Assembly: GCF_014191715.1 (NCBI RefSeq)
Contig: NZ_JACHWY010000002.1
Span: 372,001-436,000 of the forward strand
Direction: 5' to 3'
DNA: 64,000 nucleotides
Source of the DNA: Litorivivens lipolytica
GTDB taxonomy: Bacteria; Pseudomonadota; Gammaproteobacteria; Pseudomonadales; Spongiibacteraceae
Part shown: in pieces, positions 29,742 through 37,588 of the stretch
How positions within the stretch are numbered: the stretch's first letter is position 1
Layout: each line of letters opens with the position of its first letter
Notes under the pieces: model-generated
What the model was told of the DNA's origin: nothing
Database searches by the model: none
What the model saw: the letters and a program-made list of their open reading frames with translations, nothing else
Position numbers and translations under genes: made by a program

Positions 29742-29962
29742 GACCCCTTGCCTCTTTTAGTTGTAGCGTTGTGAGCAATGCCTGTATAGAAGCAGAAATA
29801 CCTTCTCAGGTTCAGTCAGAGTGGTAAGAGGTCACAGAAATCCTTGGGCAGAAAGGGGAATTTGTTAGCTTGTTCATCTTTCGACGTGAATGCTGGCGCT
29901 TTCTGACGAGCGCCGAACAGGCTATGCTCAGAGTTATCGCGAAGCGTCTTTACAGGTGAACC

Positions 29963-30688
29963 GTGAGTGAAACGACTGGAAGCAAATCGCAGCAGCCCGG
30001 CAGCAAATCCAAGTCGGGGAATAGTGAGTCGGGCGAGCGAAAGAGTTCTCTGCTTGATCAGCTATTGGATTACACCGGTTTAATTACCGGCAGCATCGTC
30101 GAGGTTGTTAAAACCGGTTCGGCCATCCCGTTGATGTATACCGATAACTGGCTCAAGGACTTGTACATGAAGTCGCTTGATCCAGAGCGGCTGCGGGCGA
30201 TGGCTGAAGCCGGCGAGTTCCTGAAAGATGCCCGGGAGGTCGCGGGTCTTAATCTGAAGGAGCTGGCGGAGATTCTCGGGCTCAAGGATGAGGAACTACT
30301 TCAGGAGGTTGAAAGCGGGCGTGCGACCCTGCCTTTCGACATGATTTTGCGCATAGCTGCGCTGGTGGCCCGCCACGACCCGATCCCTTTTATCCTTAAA
30401 TTTGTGCGCACATACAATCCGGCACTTGAACAACGGCTGGATGAACTCGGCATTATGCAACTGCCCAAGCAGTATGAGCGGGAGCGGCGTTACGTAAACC
30501 TGCTGCGCAAGCATGACCGACTGCGAGCCATGAGAGACAGCGAATTCGAGCATTTTATCGCGTTACAGGAAAAGGCTGTCGACTTCAGTTTGCATGTGCT
30601 GGAGGCTGCGAATACGTCGAAGAACAAGTCGTCGAAGAAACCGAGCAAGAAGAAAAGCGCTTCCAGCTCAAAGAGCAAAAACAGTTAG
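29963..30688 (+). CDS. Helix-turn-helix (XRE-like) protein with low-complexity ends
   Basis: 241-aa protein. N-terminal Ser/Lys/Gly-rich disordered stretch (1-28), a possibly amphipathic segment LLDYTGLITGSIVEVVKTG, then an XRE-type HTH at ~90-140 (AREVAGLNLKELAEILGL...LQEVESG), a helical middle, and a basic Lys/Ser tail (KNKSSKKPSKKKS). It may be a DNA-binding regulator; its target is unknown. GTG start with CAGGTG upstream. Convergent with the MshEN gene (4 bases between stops). Confidence 0.65.
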   Translation: MSETTGSKSQQPGSKSKSGNSESGERKSSLLDQLLDYTGLITGSIVEVVKTGSAIPLMYTDNWLKDLYMKSLDPERLRAMAEAGEFLKDAREVAGLNLKELAEILGLKDEELLQEVESGRATLPFDMILRIAALVARHDPIPFILKFVRTYNPALEQRLDELGIMQLPKQYERERRYVNLLRKHDRLRAMRDSEFEHFIALQEKAVDFSLHVLEAANTSKNKSSKKPSKKKSASSSKSKNS

Positions 30689-30692
30689 TGCG

Positions 30693-31376
30693 TCAAAAAA
30701 ACTTGCGGAATTCCACGCCGGTATCGGTGAGCCGCAATTCCATCTTGCCGCTCTTGCTACGAAACAGTGTGTCTTCCGGTGCGTAGCGAACCATCGCCAT
30801 GCTGTCGTTGAAGCCCGGTCGCAGCCAGTTGGCATTGAGCGAGTGCGGGGACGCTTTTTTGACCGCCGCGTGTACTGTTCCCCAAGCAGGTTCACTCTCT
30901 TTTCCCGTGTCGGCAAAGCAGGGGTTGCCCATTGCCAGCAGTGCGGCGCATGCAGCGGCGATCAGTTTTTGCTGTAGGCGCAGAAAGCGCGTCAGGGCTT
31001 TGAGGGTAATCGACCCACGTTTCAGCAGGACCATGCCGAGCGGGACGCGAGAGGCCTTATGTTGTTCCAGTGCGGCCTGCAATTCTTCTGGCTTAATCTG
31101 ACCTTCGGCAAGCAATAGGTCACCGAGTCGGCAATGTAGCTGTTCGACATTGTGTTGTTCCGGCGAACGCAGGTGGTCTTGTAGCTTCAGAAGGGCATTT
31201 TTTTCAAGCCGGTCTAGGCGCCGTTGACGCTGGAGTACCTGACACAGGGGGACATGATGTCGGCTGGCGATGCTTAGGGCAGACTGCAATTCCCGGCGCG
31301 AAATAAAGCCTCCGGCTACCAGCAGGTCACCAATGCGGCTGGGATCCGTCGAAGATGTCAGAGCATGGGGAAGCAT
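30693..31376 (-). CDS. Orphan MshEN (GspE N-terminal-like) protein
   Basis: 227-aa protein with no ATPase domain. Two GspE-N/MshEN-type domains: RIGDLLVAGGFISRRELQSA (~14) and RLGDLLLAEGQIKPEELQAA (~80) with the second motif RVPLGMVLLKRGSI. MshEN domains bind c-di-GMP in MshE and related ATPases through RLGxxL motifs; domain 2 keeps both motifs best. A hydrophobic helix (LIAAACAALLAM) follows, then an ~65-residue C-terminal part of unknown fold. The start at 31376 has GGAG 5 bases upstream. Standing alone, it could be a c-di-GMP-responsive adaptor for a distant system. Confidence 0.65.
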   Translation of the reverse strand: MLPHALTSSTDPSRIGDLLVAGGFISRRELQSALSIASRHHVPLCQVLQRQRRLDRLEKNALLKLQDHLRSPEQHNVEQLHCRLGDLLLAEGQIKPEELQAALEQHKASRVPLGMVLLKRGSITLKALTRFLRLQQKLIAAACAALLAMGNPCFADTGKESEPAWGTVHAAVKKASPHSLNANWLRPGFNDSMAMVRYAPEDTLFRSKSGKMELRLTDTGVEFRKFF

Positions 31377-31504
31377 GAGCTCTCCTGCGCACCGTCTGCG
31401 GGTTTGGGCAGTACAGTATTGGCAGGGAGGCGGGTGGTGAACAATACGTATAGCCCGCAATTGATTCGCTGTTCGGGCTCTACGGCGGGAGCTTTAAATC
31501 ACGC

Positions 31505-31993
31505 TCAGACGTAGTTCAATGGCAATGCCGGGCGGTCAACGACCTTGCGCATCACAAAGCTGGAATGCACCCCGGTTACGCCGGGGATGCGGGTGATGCG
31601 CTCCAGCAGCAGGGACTGATAGGCATCCATATCCGGCACAATCACCTGTAGCAGGTAATCTGCATCCTGCCCGGTAATTAGGTAGCAGGCTTGCACTTCC
31701 GGGTAGCCGGCGACGGTTTTCTCAAAGGTCTCGAAGCGGTCTGGCGTGTGGCGATCCATGCCGATCTGCACCATGGCGGTCAGGGTCAGGCCGAGCTTGC
31801 GGGCGTTGAGCACCGTGACCTTGCGCACGATGATGCCGGCCTCTTCCAGCAGTCGGACCCGGCGCAGACAGGGTGACGGCGACAATCCGACCCTGTCGGC
31901 CAGATCGGTGTTGCTGAGATCGCCGTTTTCTTGCAGCTGGGCGAGAATGCTGCGGTCAATTCTGTCGAGTTTGACTAAGCTCTTTTCTTCCAT
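31505..31993 (-). CDS. Lrp/AsnC family transcriptional regulator
   Basis: 162-aa regulator with an N-terminal HTH (LDRIDRSILAQLQENG...LADRVGLSPSPCLRRVRLLEEAGII) and the C-terminal RAM effector domain (TGQDADYLLQVIVPDMDAYQSLL). The family responds to amino acids, often leucine. Divergent from leuA and close to a leucine-type dehydrogenase and indolepyruvate oxidoreductase, so branched-chain or aromatic amino-acid control is likely. The chosen ATG gives normal family length; an upstream in-frame ATG at 32041 would run through the operator-like dyad. Confidence 0.9.
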   Translation of the reverse strand: MEEKSLVKLDRIDRSILAQLQENGDLSNTDLADRVGLSPSPCLRRVRLLEEAGIIVRKVTVLNARKLGLTLTAMVQIGMDRHTPDRFETFEKTVAGYPEVQACYLITGQDADYLLQVIVPDMDAYQSLLLERITRIPGVTGVHSSFVMRKVVDRPALPLNYV

Positions 31994-32001
31994 TGGTGTA
32001 A

Positions 32002-32052
32002 TATTCCAATATTTAGCTTTAGGCTGGAATAAATATCTCATATTGGCGCCAA
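32002..32052. promoter_or_regulatory. Dyad operators between lrp-like gene and leuA
   Basis: TATTCCA (32002-32008), 16 bases, TGGAATA (32025-32031); then a perfect 10-bp palindrome TTGGCGCCAA (32043-32052). They begin 9 bases upstream of the Lrp-like start. Likely autoregulatory sites that may also act on leuA. Confidence 0.5.
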
Positions 32053-32106
32053 ATAAAGCAACTTAGCAAGAAAATTGCGCGCGGAAGGGCGTAGAGTGGT
32101 CACCAT

Positions 32107-32227
32107 CTGACAGGGCAGGCACACCGGCGCGAACATCGCGAGTGTGGGCGCCGGGGCCAAAAGCCCTAAGCGCCACTGCCGCAGGTTTGCGGGCGGGGTG
32201 CTTTCCCACCGGAGAGTGCCCTGTCGG
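32107..32227 (+). ncRNA. Structured leader RNA upstream of leuA (unrecognised)
   Basis: A 121-base element closed by an 11-pair helix, 32107-32117 with 32217-32227 (CTGACAGGGCA / TGCCCTGTCGG, one G-U). Inside are four hairpins: CACAC/GTGTG plus CGCGA/TCGCG (32120-32146); GGCGC/GCGCC plus GGGGC/GCCCT with loop CAAAA (32147-32174); CCGCA/TGCGG (32179-32192); GGTG/CACC (32197-32210). A competing 7-pair helix CCGGCGC (32124-32130) / GCGCCGG (32148-32154) would break the first two. It ends 39 bases before the leuA start. I do not recognise a known riboswitch class. Confidence 0.55.
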
Positions 32228-32266
32228 TAAAGATCCCCTTAGCTAAAGAACCCGCTGGAGCTCGAC

Positions 32267-33922
32267 ATGTCTTTCGACCATCGCAAATACCGCCGCTTTG
32301 ACGTGCCTAACAAGCCCGACCGTCAGTGGCCTAATCACCGTATCGACAGCGCCCCGCGCTGGTGTGCGGTTGACCTGCGCGATGGTAACCAGGCGCTGGT
32401 CAAACCAATGAGTCCGGCGCAAAAGCAGCGCCTGTTTGACCTGCTGGTAAAGGTCGGCTGTAAAGAGATCGAAATCGGTTTCCCTTCGGCCTCGCAGCCC
32501 GATTTTGATTTCTGCCGCAAACTGATTGAGGAAAACCGTATTCCTGATGACGTGACTATTCAGGTACTGACTCAGGCTCGCCCCGAGCTGATTGAAAGAA
32601 GTTTTGAGGCGTTGAAAGGAGCGCGTCGCGCCATCGTGCATGTCTATAACTCCACCTCGGTGGTGCAGCGAGAGCAGGTGTTTTCGATGGATAAGGCCGG
32701 CATCAAACAGATCGCGGTTAGCGGCGCCCAGCTGGTCAAAGATGAAGCCGCTAAGTATCCCGCGACGGAATGGGTCTTCCAGTATTCGCCGGAGAGTTTT
32801 ACCGGAACCGAAACCGATTATGCGATTGAAGTGATCGACGCGGTCAATGCGGTGTGGCAACCGGAAAACGGGCAGGAAGTCATTATCAACCTCCCGGCCA
32901 CGGTGGAAATGTCCAGTCCCAATGTCTTTGCGGATCAGGTGGAAACGGTTTGCGAAGGCATCAAACATCGCGAGCATCTCACCATTAGTCTTCACACCCA
33001 CAATGACCGTGGCTGTGCAGTGGCAGCGGCCGAGCTAGGTGTGATGGCCGGTGCCGACCGTATTGAGGGCACGCTGATGGGTAACGGCGAGCGCACCGGC
33101 AATATGGATCTGATCACCATGGCCATGAATCTGTATTCCCAAGGGATCGATCCCAAACTGAATTTTGAAAACATGGCGGAGATTCGCGAGGTGGTGGAGA
33201 GCTGCACCGATATCGCGACCCACCCGCGCCACCCCTATGTAGGCGAGCTGGTCTTTACTGCTTTCTCCGGCAGTCATCAGGATGCTATCCGCAAATGTCT
33301 GGTGCGGCGCGAGGAGGGGGATATCTGGAATGTGGCCTATCTGCCCATCGACCCTCACGATCTTGGGCGTCGCTACGAAGAAGTGGTGCGCATCAACAGT
33401 CAGTCCGGCAAGGGCGGTGTGGCGCATGTACTCGAGCGCGACTACAACATTGATCTGCCGCGTTGGCTGCAGCAGGAGTTTTCGCGTTTGGTGCAGAAGG
33501 CCGCGGAAGATCAGGGCGGAGAAATCGATTCACTGACGATTCGCCGTCTGTTTGACGAGCATTATCTGGCGGTGGCCGAGGGGTGGCAGCTGGAAAACTA
33601 CGATCTGCATCGAAGTGACAGCGGCGTCTCTGCGAAGGTCATTGCCGGTGGTTGCGAATTCAGTGGTGTGGCCCAGGGCGTCCTTGAAGCGGTTGTGCAG
33701 GCGGTCAGCGCCCAGACCGGTGCCAGTATTGATATCGATGAATACAACGAGTTTGCGGTTGAGTGGGGGACGCATGCCAGTGCGCTGGCCTGTATTCGTG
33801 CAGATATCGACGGCCAAAGTTTTTCTGCGGCCTCTCTGGGTGAAGATACGACCTCGGCCATGCTGCAGGCGCTGTTGTCGGTGGTGGGCCAACAGCAGAA
33901 GGTAGCGCAGCGCGCCGCTTAG
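32267..33922 (+). CDS. leuA: 2-isopropylmalate synthase
   Basis: First committed enzyme of leucine synthesis (acetyl-CoA + 2-oxoisovalerate). 551 aa, the longer LeuA form found in Pseudomonas and actinobacteria. The TIM-barrel catalytic domain starts at WCAVDLRDGNQALVKPM (metal-binding Asp). Metal His residues lie in SLHTHNDRG, and a C-terminal regulatory domain (~430-551) is expected to bind leucine for feedback. GGAG lies 6 bases before the ATG. A structured leader and an Lrp-like gene sit upstream; a terminator follows. leuB/C/D are not adjacent. Confidence 0.97.
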   Translation: MSFDHRKYRRFDVPNKPDRQWPNHRIDSAPRWCAVDLRDGNQALVKPMSPAQKQRLFDLLVKVGCKEIEIGFPSASQPDFDFCRKLIEENRIPDDVTIQVLTQARPELIERSFEALKGARRAIVHVYNSTSVVQREQVFSMDKAGIKQIAVSGAQLVKDEAAKYPATEWVFQYSPESFTGTETDYAIEVIDAVNAVWQPENGQEVIINLPATVEMSSPNVFADQVETVCEGIKHREHLTISLHTHNDRGCAVAAAELGVMAGADRIEGTLMGNGERTGNMDLITMAMNLYSQGIDPKLNFENMAEIREVVESCTDIATHPRHPYVGELVFTAFSGSHQDAIRKCLVRREEGDIWNVAYLPIDPHDLGRRYEEVVRINSQSGKGGVAHVLERDYNIDLPRWLQQEFSRLVQKAAEDQGGEIDSLTIRRLFDEHYLAVAEGWQLENYDLHRSDSGVSAKVIAGGCEFSGVAQGVLEAVVQAVSAQTGASIDIDEYNEFAVEWGTHASALACIRADIDGQSFSAASLGEDTTSAMLQALLSVVGQQQKVAQRAA

Positions 33923-33993
33923 GCGGAAATGGGGCTGTTATATCGCTCTAAGGGCTTCTTACAGGTTAGATAATTCTATATATGATATTTGAG

Positions 33994-34024
33994 GGTCTTA
34001 ATTTATCAGTTAAGGCCTTTTTTT
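33994..34024 (+). terminator. Intrinsic terminator after leuA
   Basis: Stem GGTCTTAA (33994-34001) / TTAAGGCC (34010-34017) with one G-U pair, loop TTTATCAG, followed by seven T. Confidence 0.85.
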
Positions 34025-34041
34025 ATGTCTAGATAACATAA
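34023..34041. promoter_or_regulatory. Dyad upstream of the indolepyruvate oxidoreductase gene
   Basis: TTATGT, 7 bases, ACATAA. It begins inside the leuA terminator T run and lies 55 bases before the next start. Possible operator; regulator unknown. Confidence 0.3.
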
Positions 34042-34096
34042 ATTTCGCGCTCCGGGCCGACTATATTTTCAGAAACACTCTGGAAGTCTATCAGTC

Positions 34097-37000
34097 ATGA
34101 CCCAACGCAAGATTTCTCTCGACGACAAGTATGCCCTCGATACGACCCGCGCCTACCTGACCGGCATTGAGGCTCTGGTGCGGCTGCCGATACTGCAGCA
34201 CCAGCGGGATCTGGAGGCGGGTTTGCATACGGCCGGCTTTATTTCCGGGTATCGGGGGTCGCCGCTTGGCGGGGTGGATCAGGCCTTGTGGAAGGCCGGC
34301 AAATACCTCGACAAGCACAACATCACCTTTCAGCCCGGGGTTAATGAAGACCTTGCCGCCACTGCCGTGTGGGGCAGTCAGCAGGTGGGGCTCTTTCCCG
34401 GTGCCAAATACGATGGCGTGTTCGGCATGTGGTATGGCAAGGGGCCGGGGGTGGATCGCAGCATGGATGTGATCAAACACGCCAACGCGGCCGGTACCGC
34501 CAAATTCGGCGGCGTGCTGGCCGTTGCGGGTGACGACCATGCGGCCAAATCCTCAACCTTGCCCCATCAGTCCGAACATATGTTTATGGGTGCCTCCATG
34601 CCCGTGCTGGCGCCGGCCAATGTTCAGGAAGTGCTCGACCTCGGTATTTATGGCTGGGAGCTGTCGCGTTATAGCGGCTGTTGGGTTGGTCTGAAAGCTA
34701 TTACCGAAAACATGGATTCGGCCATCTCTGCGGAGATTGATCCGCACCGCATCAATATCGTGATTCCCGATCAATTCGAACTCCCGTCTGATGGTGTGCA
34801 TATCCGCCACCCGGATAACGCACTGGATCAGGAGCGGCGGCTAAACAAATTCAAGATTTACGCGGCGCGGGAGTTTGCGCGCGTTAACAACCTGAATCGC
34901 ACCGTTATCGATAGCCCCAAGGCGCGTCTCGGCATCATTACCAGCGGCAAGAGCTACCTGGATGTGTTACAGGCTTTGGAAGATCTCGGCATTGATCAGC
35001 GCAAGGCTGCCGATATCGGGCTACGGGTGTTTAAGGTGGGTATGCCCTGGCCGCTGGAGCCCGTCGCCACGCACGCCTTTGCAGATGGGCTGGAAGAGAT
35101 TCTGGTGGTGGAAGAGAAACGCTCCATTATTGAAGATCAGCTGACAGGGCAGCTATACAACTGGCCGGTGGATCGCCGACCCCGTGTGATCGGCGAGTTC
35201 GACGAGCAGGGCAAGGATCTATTGCCCAACCTGAGTGAGCTGACACCGGCGATGGTGGCCCGCGCCATTGCTTCGCGAATCCGCCGCTTCTATCAGAGCG
35301 AGGAAATTGAAAAACGCCTGAGTTTCTACAACCAGAAAGAGCAGTCCTTGGCCAGCAAGCGCAACAAGATCGCGCGCTTGCCTCATTACTGTTCGGGTTG
35401 CCCGCATAACACTTCGACGCAGGTGCCGGAAGGCAGTCAAGCCATGGGCGGGATTGGCTGTCACTACATGAGCACCTTTATGGAAAGTCGTCCGGCCAAG
35501 ACCTTTACCCAAATGGGCGGCGAAGGGGTGACCTGGGTGGGGCAGGCCCATTTCACGGACAACAAACACATCTTTCAAAACCTTGGCGACGGCACCTATT
35601 TCCACTCGGGTTTGCTGGCCATTCGTCAGGCGGTCGCCTCCGGCGTCAATATCACCTACAAACTGCTCTATAACGATGCGGTCGCGATGACCGGAGGCCA
35701 GCCGGTCGACGGCTCGCTCAGTGTCGAGCAGATTATTTTGCAGCTGCGCGGTGAAGGGGTGAAGCGTATTGCGGTGGTATCGGATGCCCCCGAGAAATTT
35801 AACTTCAAAAAAGAAGACGACGTCAGTCTCGACCACCGCGATCGTTTGATGGCGGTGCAGAAGGAGCTGCGGGAAATCCCCGGTACCACGGTTCTGATCT
35901 ACGAACAGACATGTGCCGCGGAAAAACGTCGTCGCCGTAAAAAAGGGCTGATGGAGGATCCGAATCGCCGCATTTTTATCAATCCGGCGGTCTGTGAGGG
36001 CTGCGGCGATTGTGGCAAGAAATCCAATTGCTTGTCTGTGATCCCGAAAGAAACCGAGCTGGGTCGCAAGCGTCAGATCGATCAGAGTGCCTGCAATAAA
36101 GATTATTCCTGTGTTGAGGGTTTTTGCCCGAGCTTTGTCTCTGTGATTGGCGGTACTCCGCGCAAAAACAAGGCGGCCAGTGGCGTTACCGAATTCGCAG
36201 CCCTGCCCGAGCCGGTACATCCTGCGCTGGATCAGCCCTGGAATATCGTGGTCACCGGCGTGGGGGGGACGGGCGTGCTCACCGTTACCGCCGTTCTGGC
36301 AATGGCGGCACACATTGAAGGCAAGGGCTGCGCCACCATGAACCAGACGGGCTTGGCACAAAAGTTTGGTCCGGTGGTAAGCCACTTGCGTGTGGCAGCC
36401 AAGCAGGACGATATCAATGCGGTGCGGATTCCCGCGGGTGATGCGGATCTCTTGCTGGGCTGCGATCTGGTGGTAAGTACCAACGATGAGGCCATTGCCA
36501 AGGTCAATGTCGAGCGCTCCTACGCCGTGATCAACGAAACCGAAGCGCCGACGGCCGAGTTTGTCTACAACCCGGATGCCCAGTTCCCGATGGACTCCAT
36601 GAAACGCATCATCGTGGAAGAAGTGGGTGAGGGTAAGGTCGACTTTATCGAAGCCACAGATATCGCTACGCACCTGTTGGGCGATGCGGTAGCCACCAAC
36701 TTTTTCATGCTCGGTCACGCTTATCAGAAGGGCTATATCCCGGTTAGCGCAGAAGCTATTGATGAAGCCATTGCCCTGAACGGTGTTGCGATTGAGTTCA
36801 ATCGTCAGGCCTTCGTGTGGGGACGCCGCTGTGTGGTAGATAAAGAATCGGTCAAGAAACTCGCAGGCGTCGGCAAAACCCACTGGGAGCCGCTGGAATC
36901 ACTGGACGAGATAGTGGCGTTTCGAGTCGACCATCTGACCAAGTATCAGGATGAAGCCTATGCCCGTCGTTATCGTGAGCGAGTGGAGCAGGTGCGCGCA

Positions 37001-37570
37001 GTGGAAGAAACGCTGGATGCCACTGGCGAGCTGAAATTCACTAAGGCGATTGCCAAAGCCCTGCATAAACTGATGGCTTACAAGGATGAATACGAAGTTG
37101 CCCGTCTGTTTAGCGACTCGGCCTTTACCGATGCATTGACTGAAACTTTTGAAGGTGACATGAAATTGCAGTTCCACATGGCACCGCCAATCTTGTCAAA
37201 AATCGACCCCGATACAGGCTTGCCCAAAAAACGTGTCTTTGGTGGCTGGATGCTGCCGATGTTCCGTGTGCTCGCGCGATTTAAAAACCTGCGTGGCACG
37301 CGCTGGGATATTTTCGGCTACAGCGCTGAGCGGAAAACCGAGCGCGCCTTGATAGGCGAGTTTGAAAACACGCTGGACACCATGCTGCCAAAACTGACCG
37401 CAGCCAAGTTGCCGTTGGCTATTGAATGTGCCGAATTGGTGCAGTCCATTCGTGGCTTTGGCCATGTAAAAGACGCAGCAATTGCGCAGTACCGCGAGCG
37501 TGACAAGGTATTGGCCCAACGCTTTGACGACAACGTCGTGCAAATCGTCGAGATAGAGTCTGCTGCTTAA
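34097..37570 (+). CDS. Indolepyruvate ferredoxin oxidoreductase, fused alpha-beta
   Basis: 1157-aa 2-oxoacid:ferredoxin oxidoreductase that converts aryl- or branched pyruvates plus CoA to acyl-CoA, CO2 and reduced ferredoxin. N-terminal pyrimidine-binding domain (TAGFISGYRGSPLGGVD), TPP domain with CSGCPHNTSTQVPEGSQ (~430) and GGEGVTWVGQA, a cysteine-rich Fe-S segment (CEGCGDCGKKSNCLSV and CNKDYSCVEGFC, ~635-680), then the gamma-type domain (VVTGVGGTGVLTVTAVL, ~715) and a C-terminal extension. The single-chain aerobic form is typical of proteobacteria. The leucine-type dehydrogenase 18 bases downstream would supply 2-oxoacids. Confidence 0.93.
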   Translation: MTQRKISLDDKYALDTTRAYLTGIEALVRLPILQHQRDLEAGLHTAGFISGYRGSPLGGVDQALWKAGKYLDKHNITFQPGVNEDLAATAVWGSQQVGLFPGAKYDGVFGMWYGKGPGVDRSMDVIKHANAAGTAKFGGVLAVAGDDHAAKSSTLPHQSEHMFMGASMPVLAPANVQEVLDLGIYGWELSRYSGCWVGLKAITENMDSAISAEIDPHRINIVIPDQFELPSDGVHIRHPDNALDQERRLNKFKIYAAREFARVNNLNRTVIDSPKARLGIITSGKSYLDVLQALEDLGIDQRKAADIGLRVFKVGMPWPLEPVATHAFADGLEEILVVEEKRSIIEDQLTGQLYNWPVDRRPRVIGEFDEQGKDLLPNLSELTPAMVARAIASRIRRFYQSEEIEKRLSFYNQKEQSLASKRNKIARLPHYCSGCPHNTSTQVPEGSQAMGGIGCHYMSTFMESRPAKTFTQMGGEGVTWVGQAHFTDNKHIFQNLGDGTYFHSGLLAIRQAVASGVNITYKLLYNDAVAMTGGQPVDGSLSVEQIILQLRGEGVKRIAVVSDAPEKFNFKKEDDVSLDHRDRLMAVQKELREIPGTTVLIYEQTCAAEKRRRRKKGLMEDPNRRIFINPAVCEGCGDCGKKSNCLSVIPKETELGRKRQIDQSACNKDYSCVEGFCPSFVSVIGGTPRKNKAASGVTEFAALPEPVHPALDQPWNIVVTGVGGTGVLTVTAVLAMAAHIEGKGCATMNQTGLAQKFGPVVSHLRVAAKQDDINAVRIPAGDADLLLGCDLVVSTNDEAIAKVNVERSYAVINETEAPTAEFVYNPDAQFPMDSMKRIIVEEVGEGKVDFIEATDIATHLLGDAVATNFFMLGHAYQKGYIPVSAEAIDEAIALNGVAIEFNRQAFVWGRRCVVDKESVKKLAGVGKTHWEPLESLDEIVAFRVDHLTKYQDEAYARRYRERVEQVRAVEETLDATGELKFTKAIAKALHKLMAYKDEYEVARLFSDSAFTDALTETFEGDMKLQFHMAPPILSKIDPDTGLPKKRVFGGWMLPMFRVLARFKNLRGTRWDIFGYSAERKTERALIGEFENTLDTMLPKLTAAKLPLAIECAELVQSIRGFGHVKDAAIAQYRERDKVLAQRFDDNVVQIVEIESAA

Positions 37571-37588
37571 AGTAGTAAGGAATAGATA

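Noticed and set aside
32100-32230. Cobalamin riboswitch or 5S rRNA as the identity of the leuA leader
   Set aside because: GCCACTG occurs at 32172-32178, but the B12-box and other conserved blocks are missing. The size and closing helix recall 5S rRNA, but none of its conserved sequence is present.
32142-32259. Leader peptide beginning GTG TGG GCG before leuA
   Set aside because: The short frame has few Leu codons and no ribosome site, and it runs through the helices; it does not look like a leucine attenuator peptide.
35219-36883. Long open frame antisense to the indolepyruvate oxidoreductase gene (554 codons)
   Set aside because: Shadow of a GC-rich coding strand; the sense frame is clearly conserved and the antisense product has no recognisable domain.
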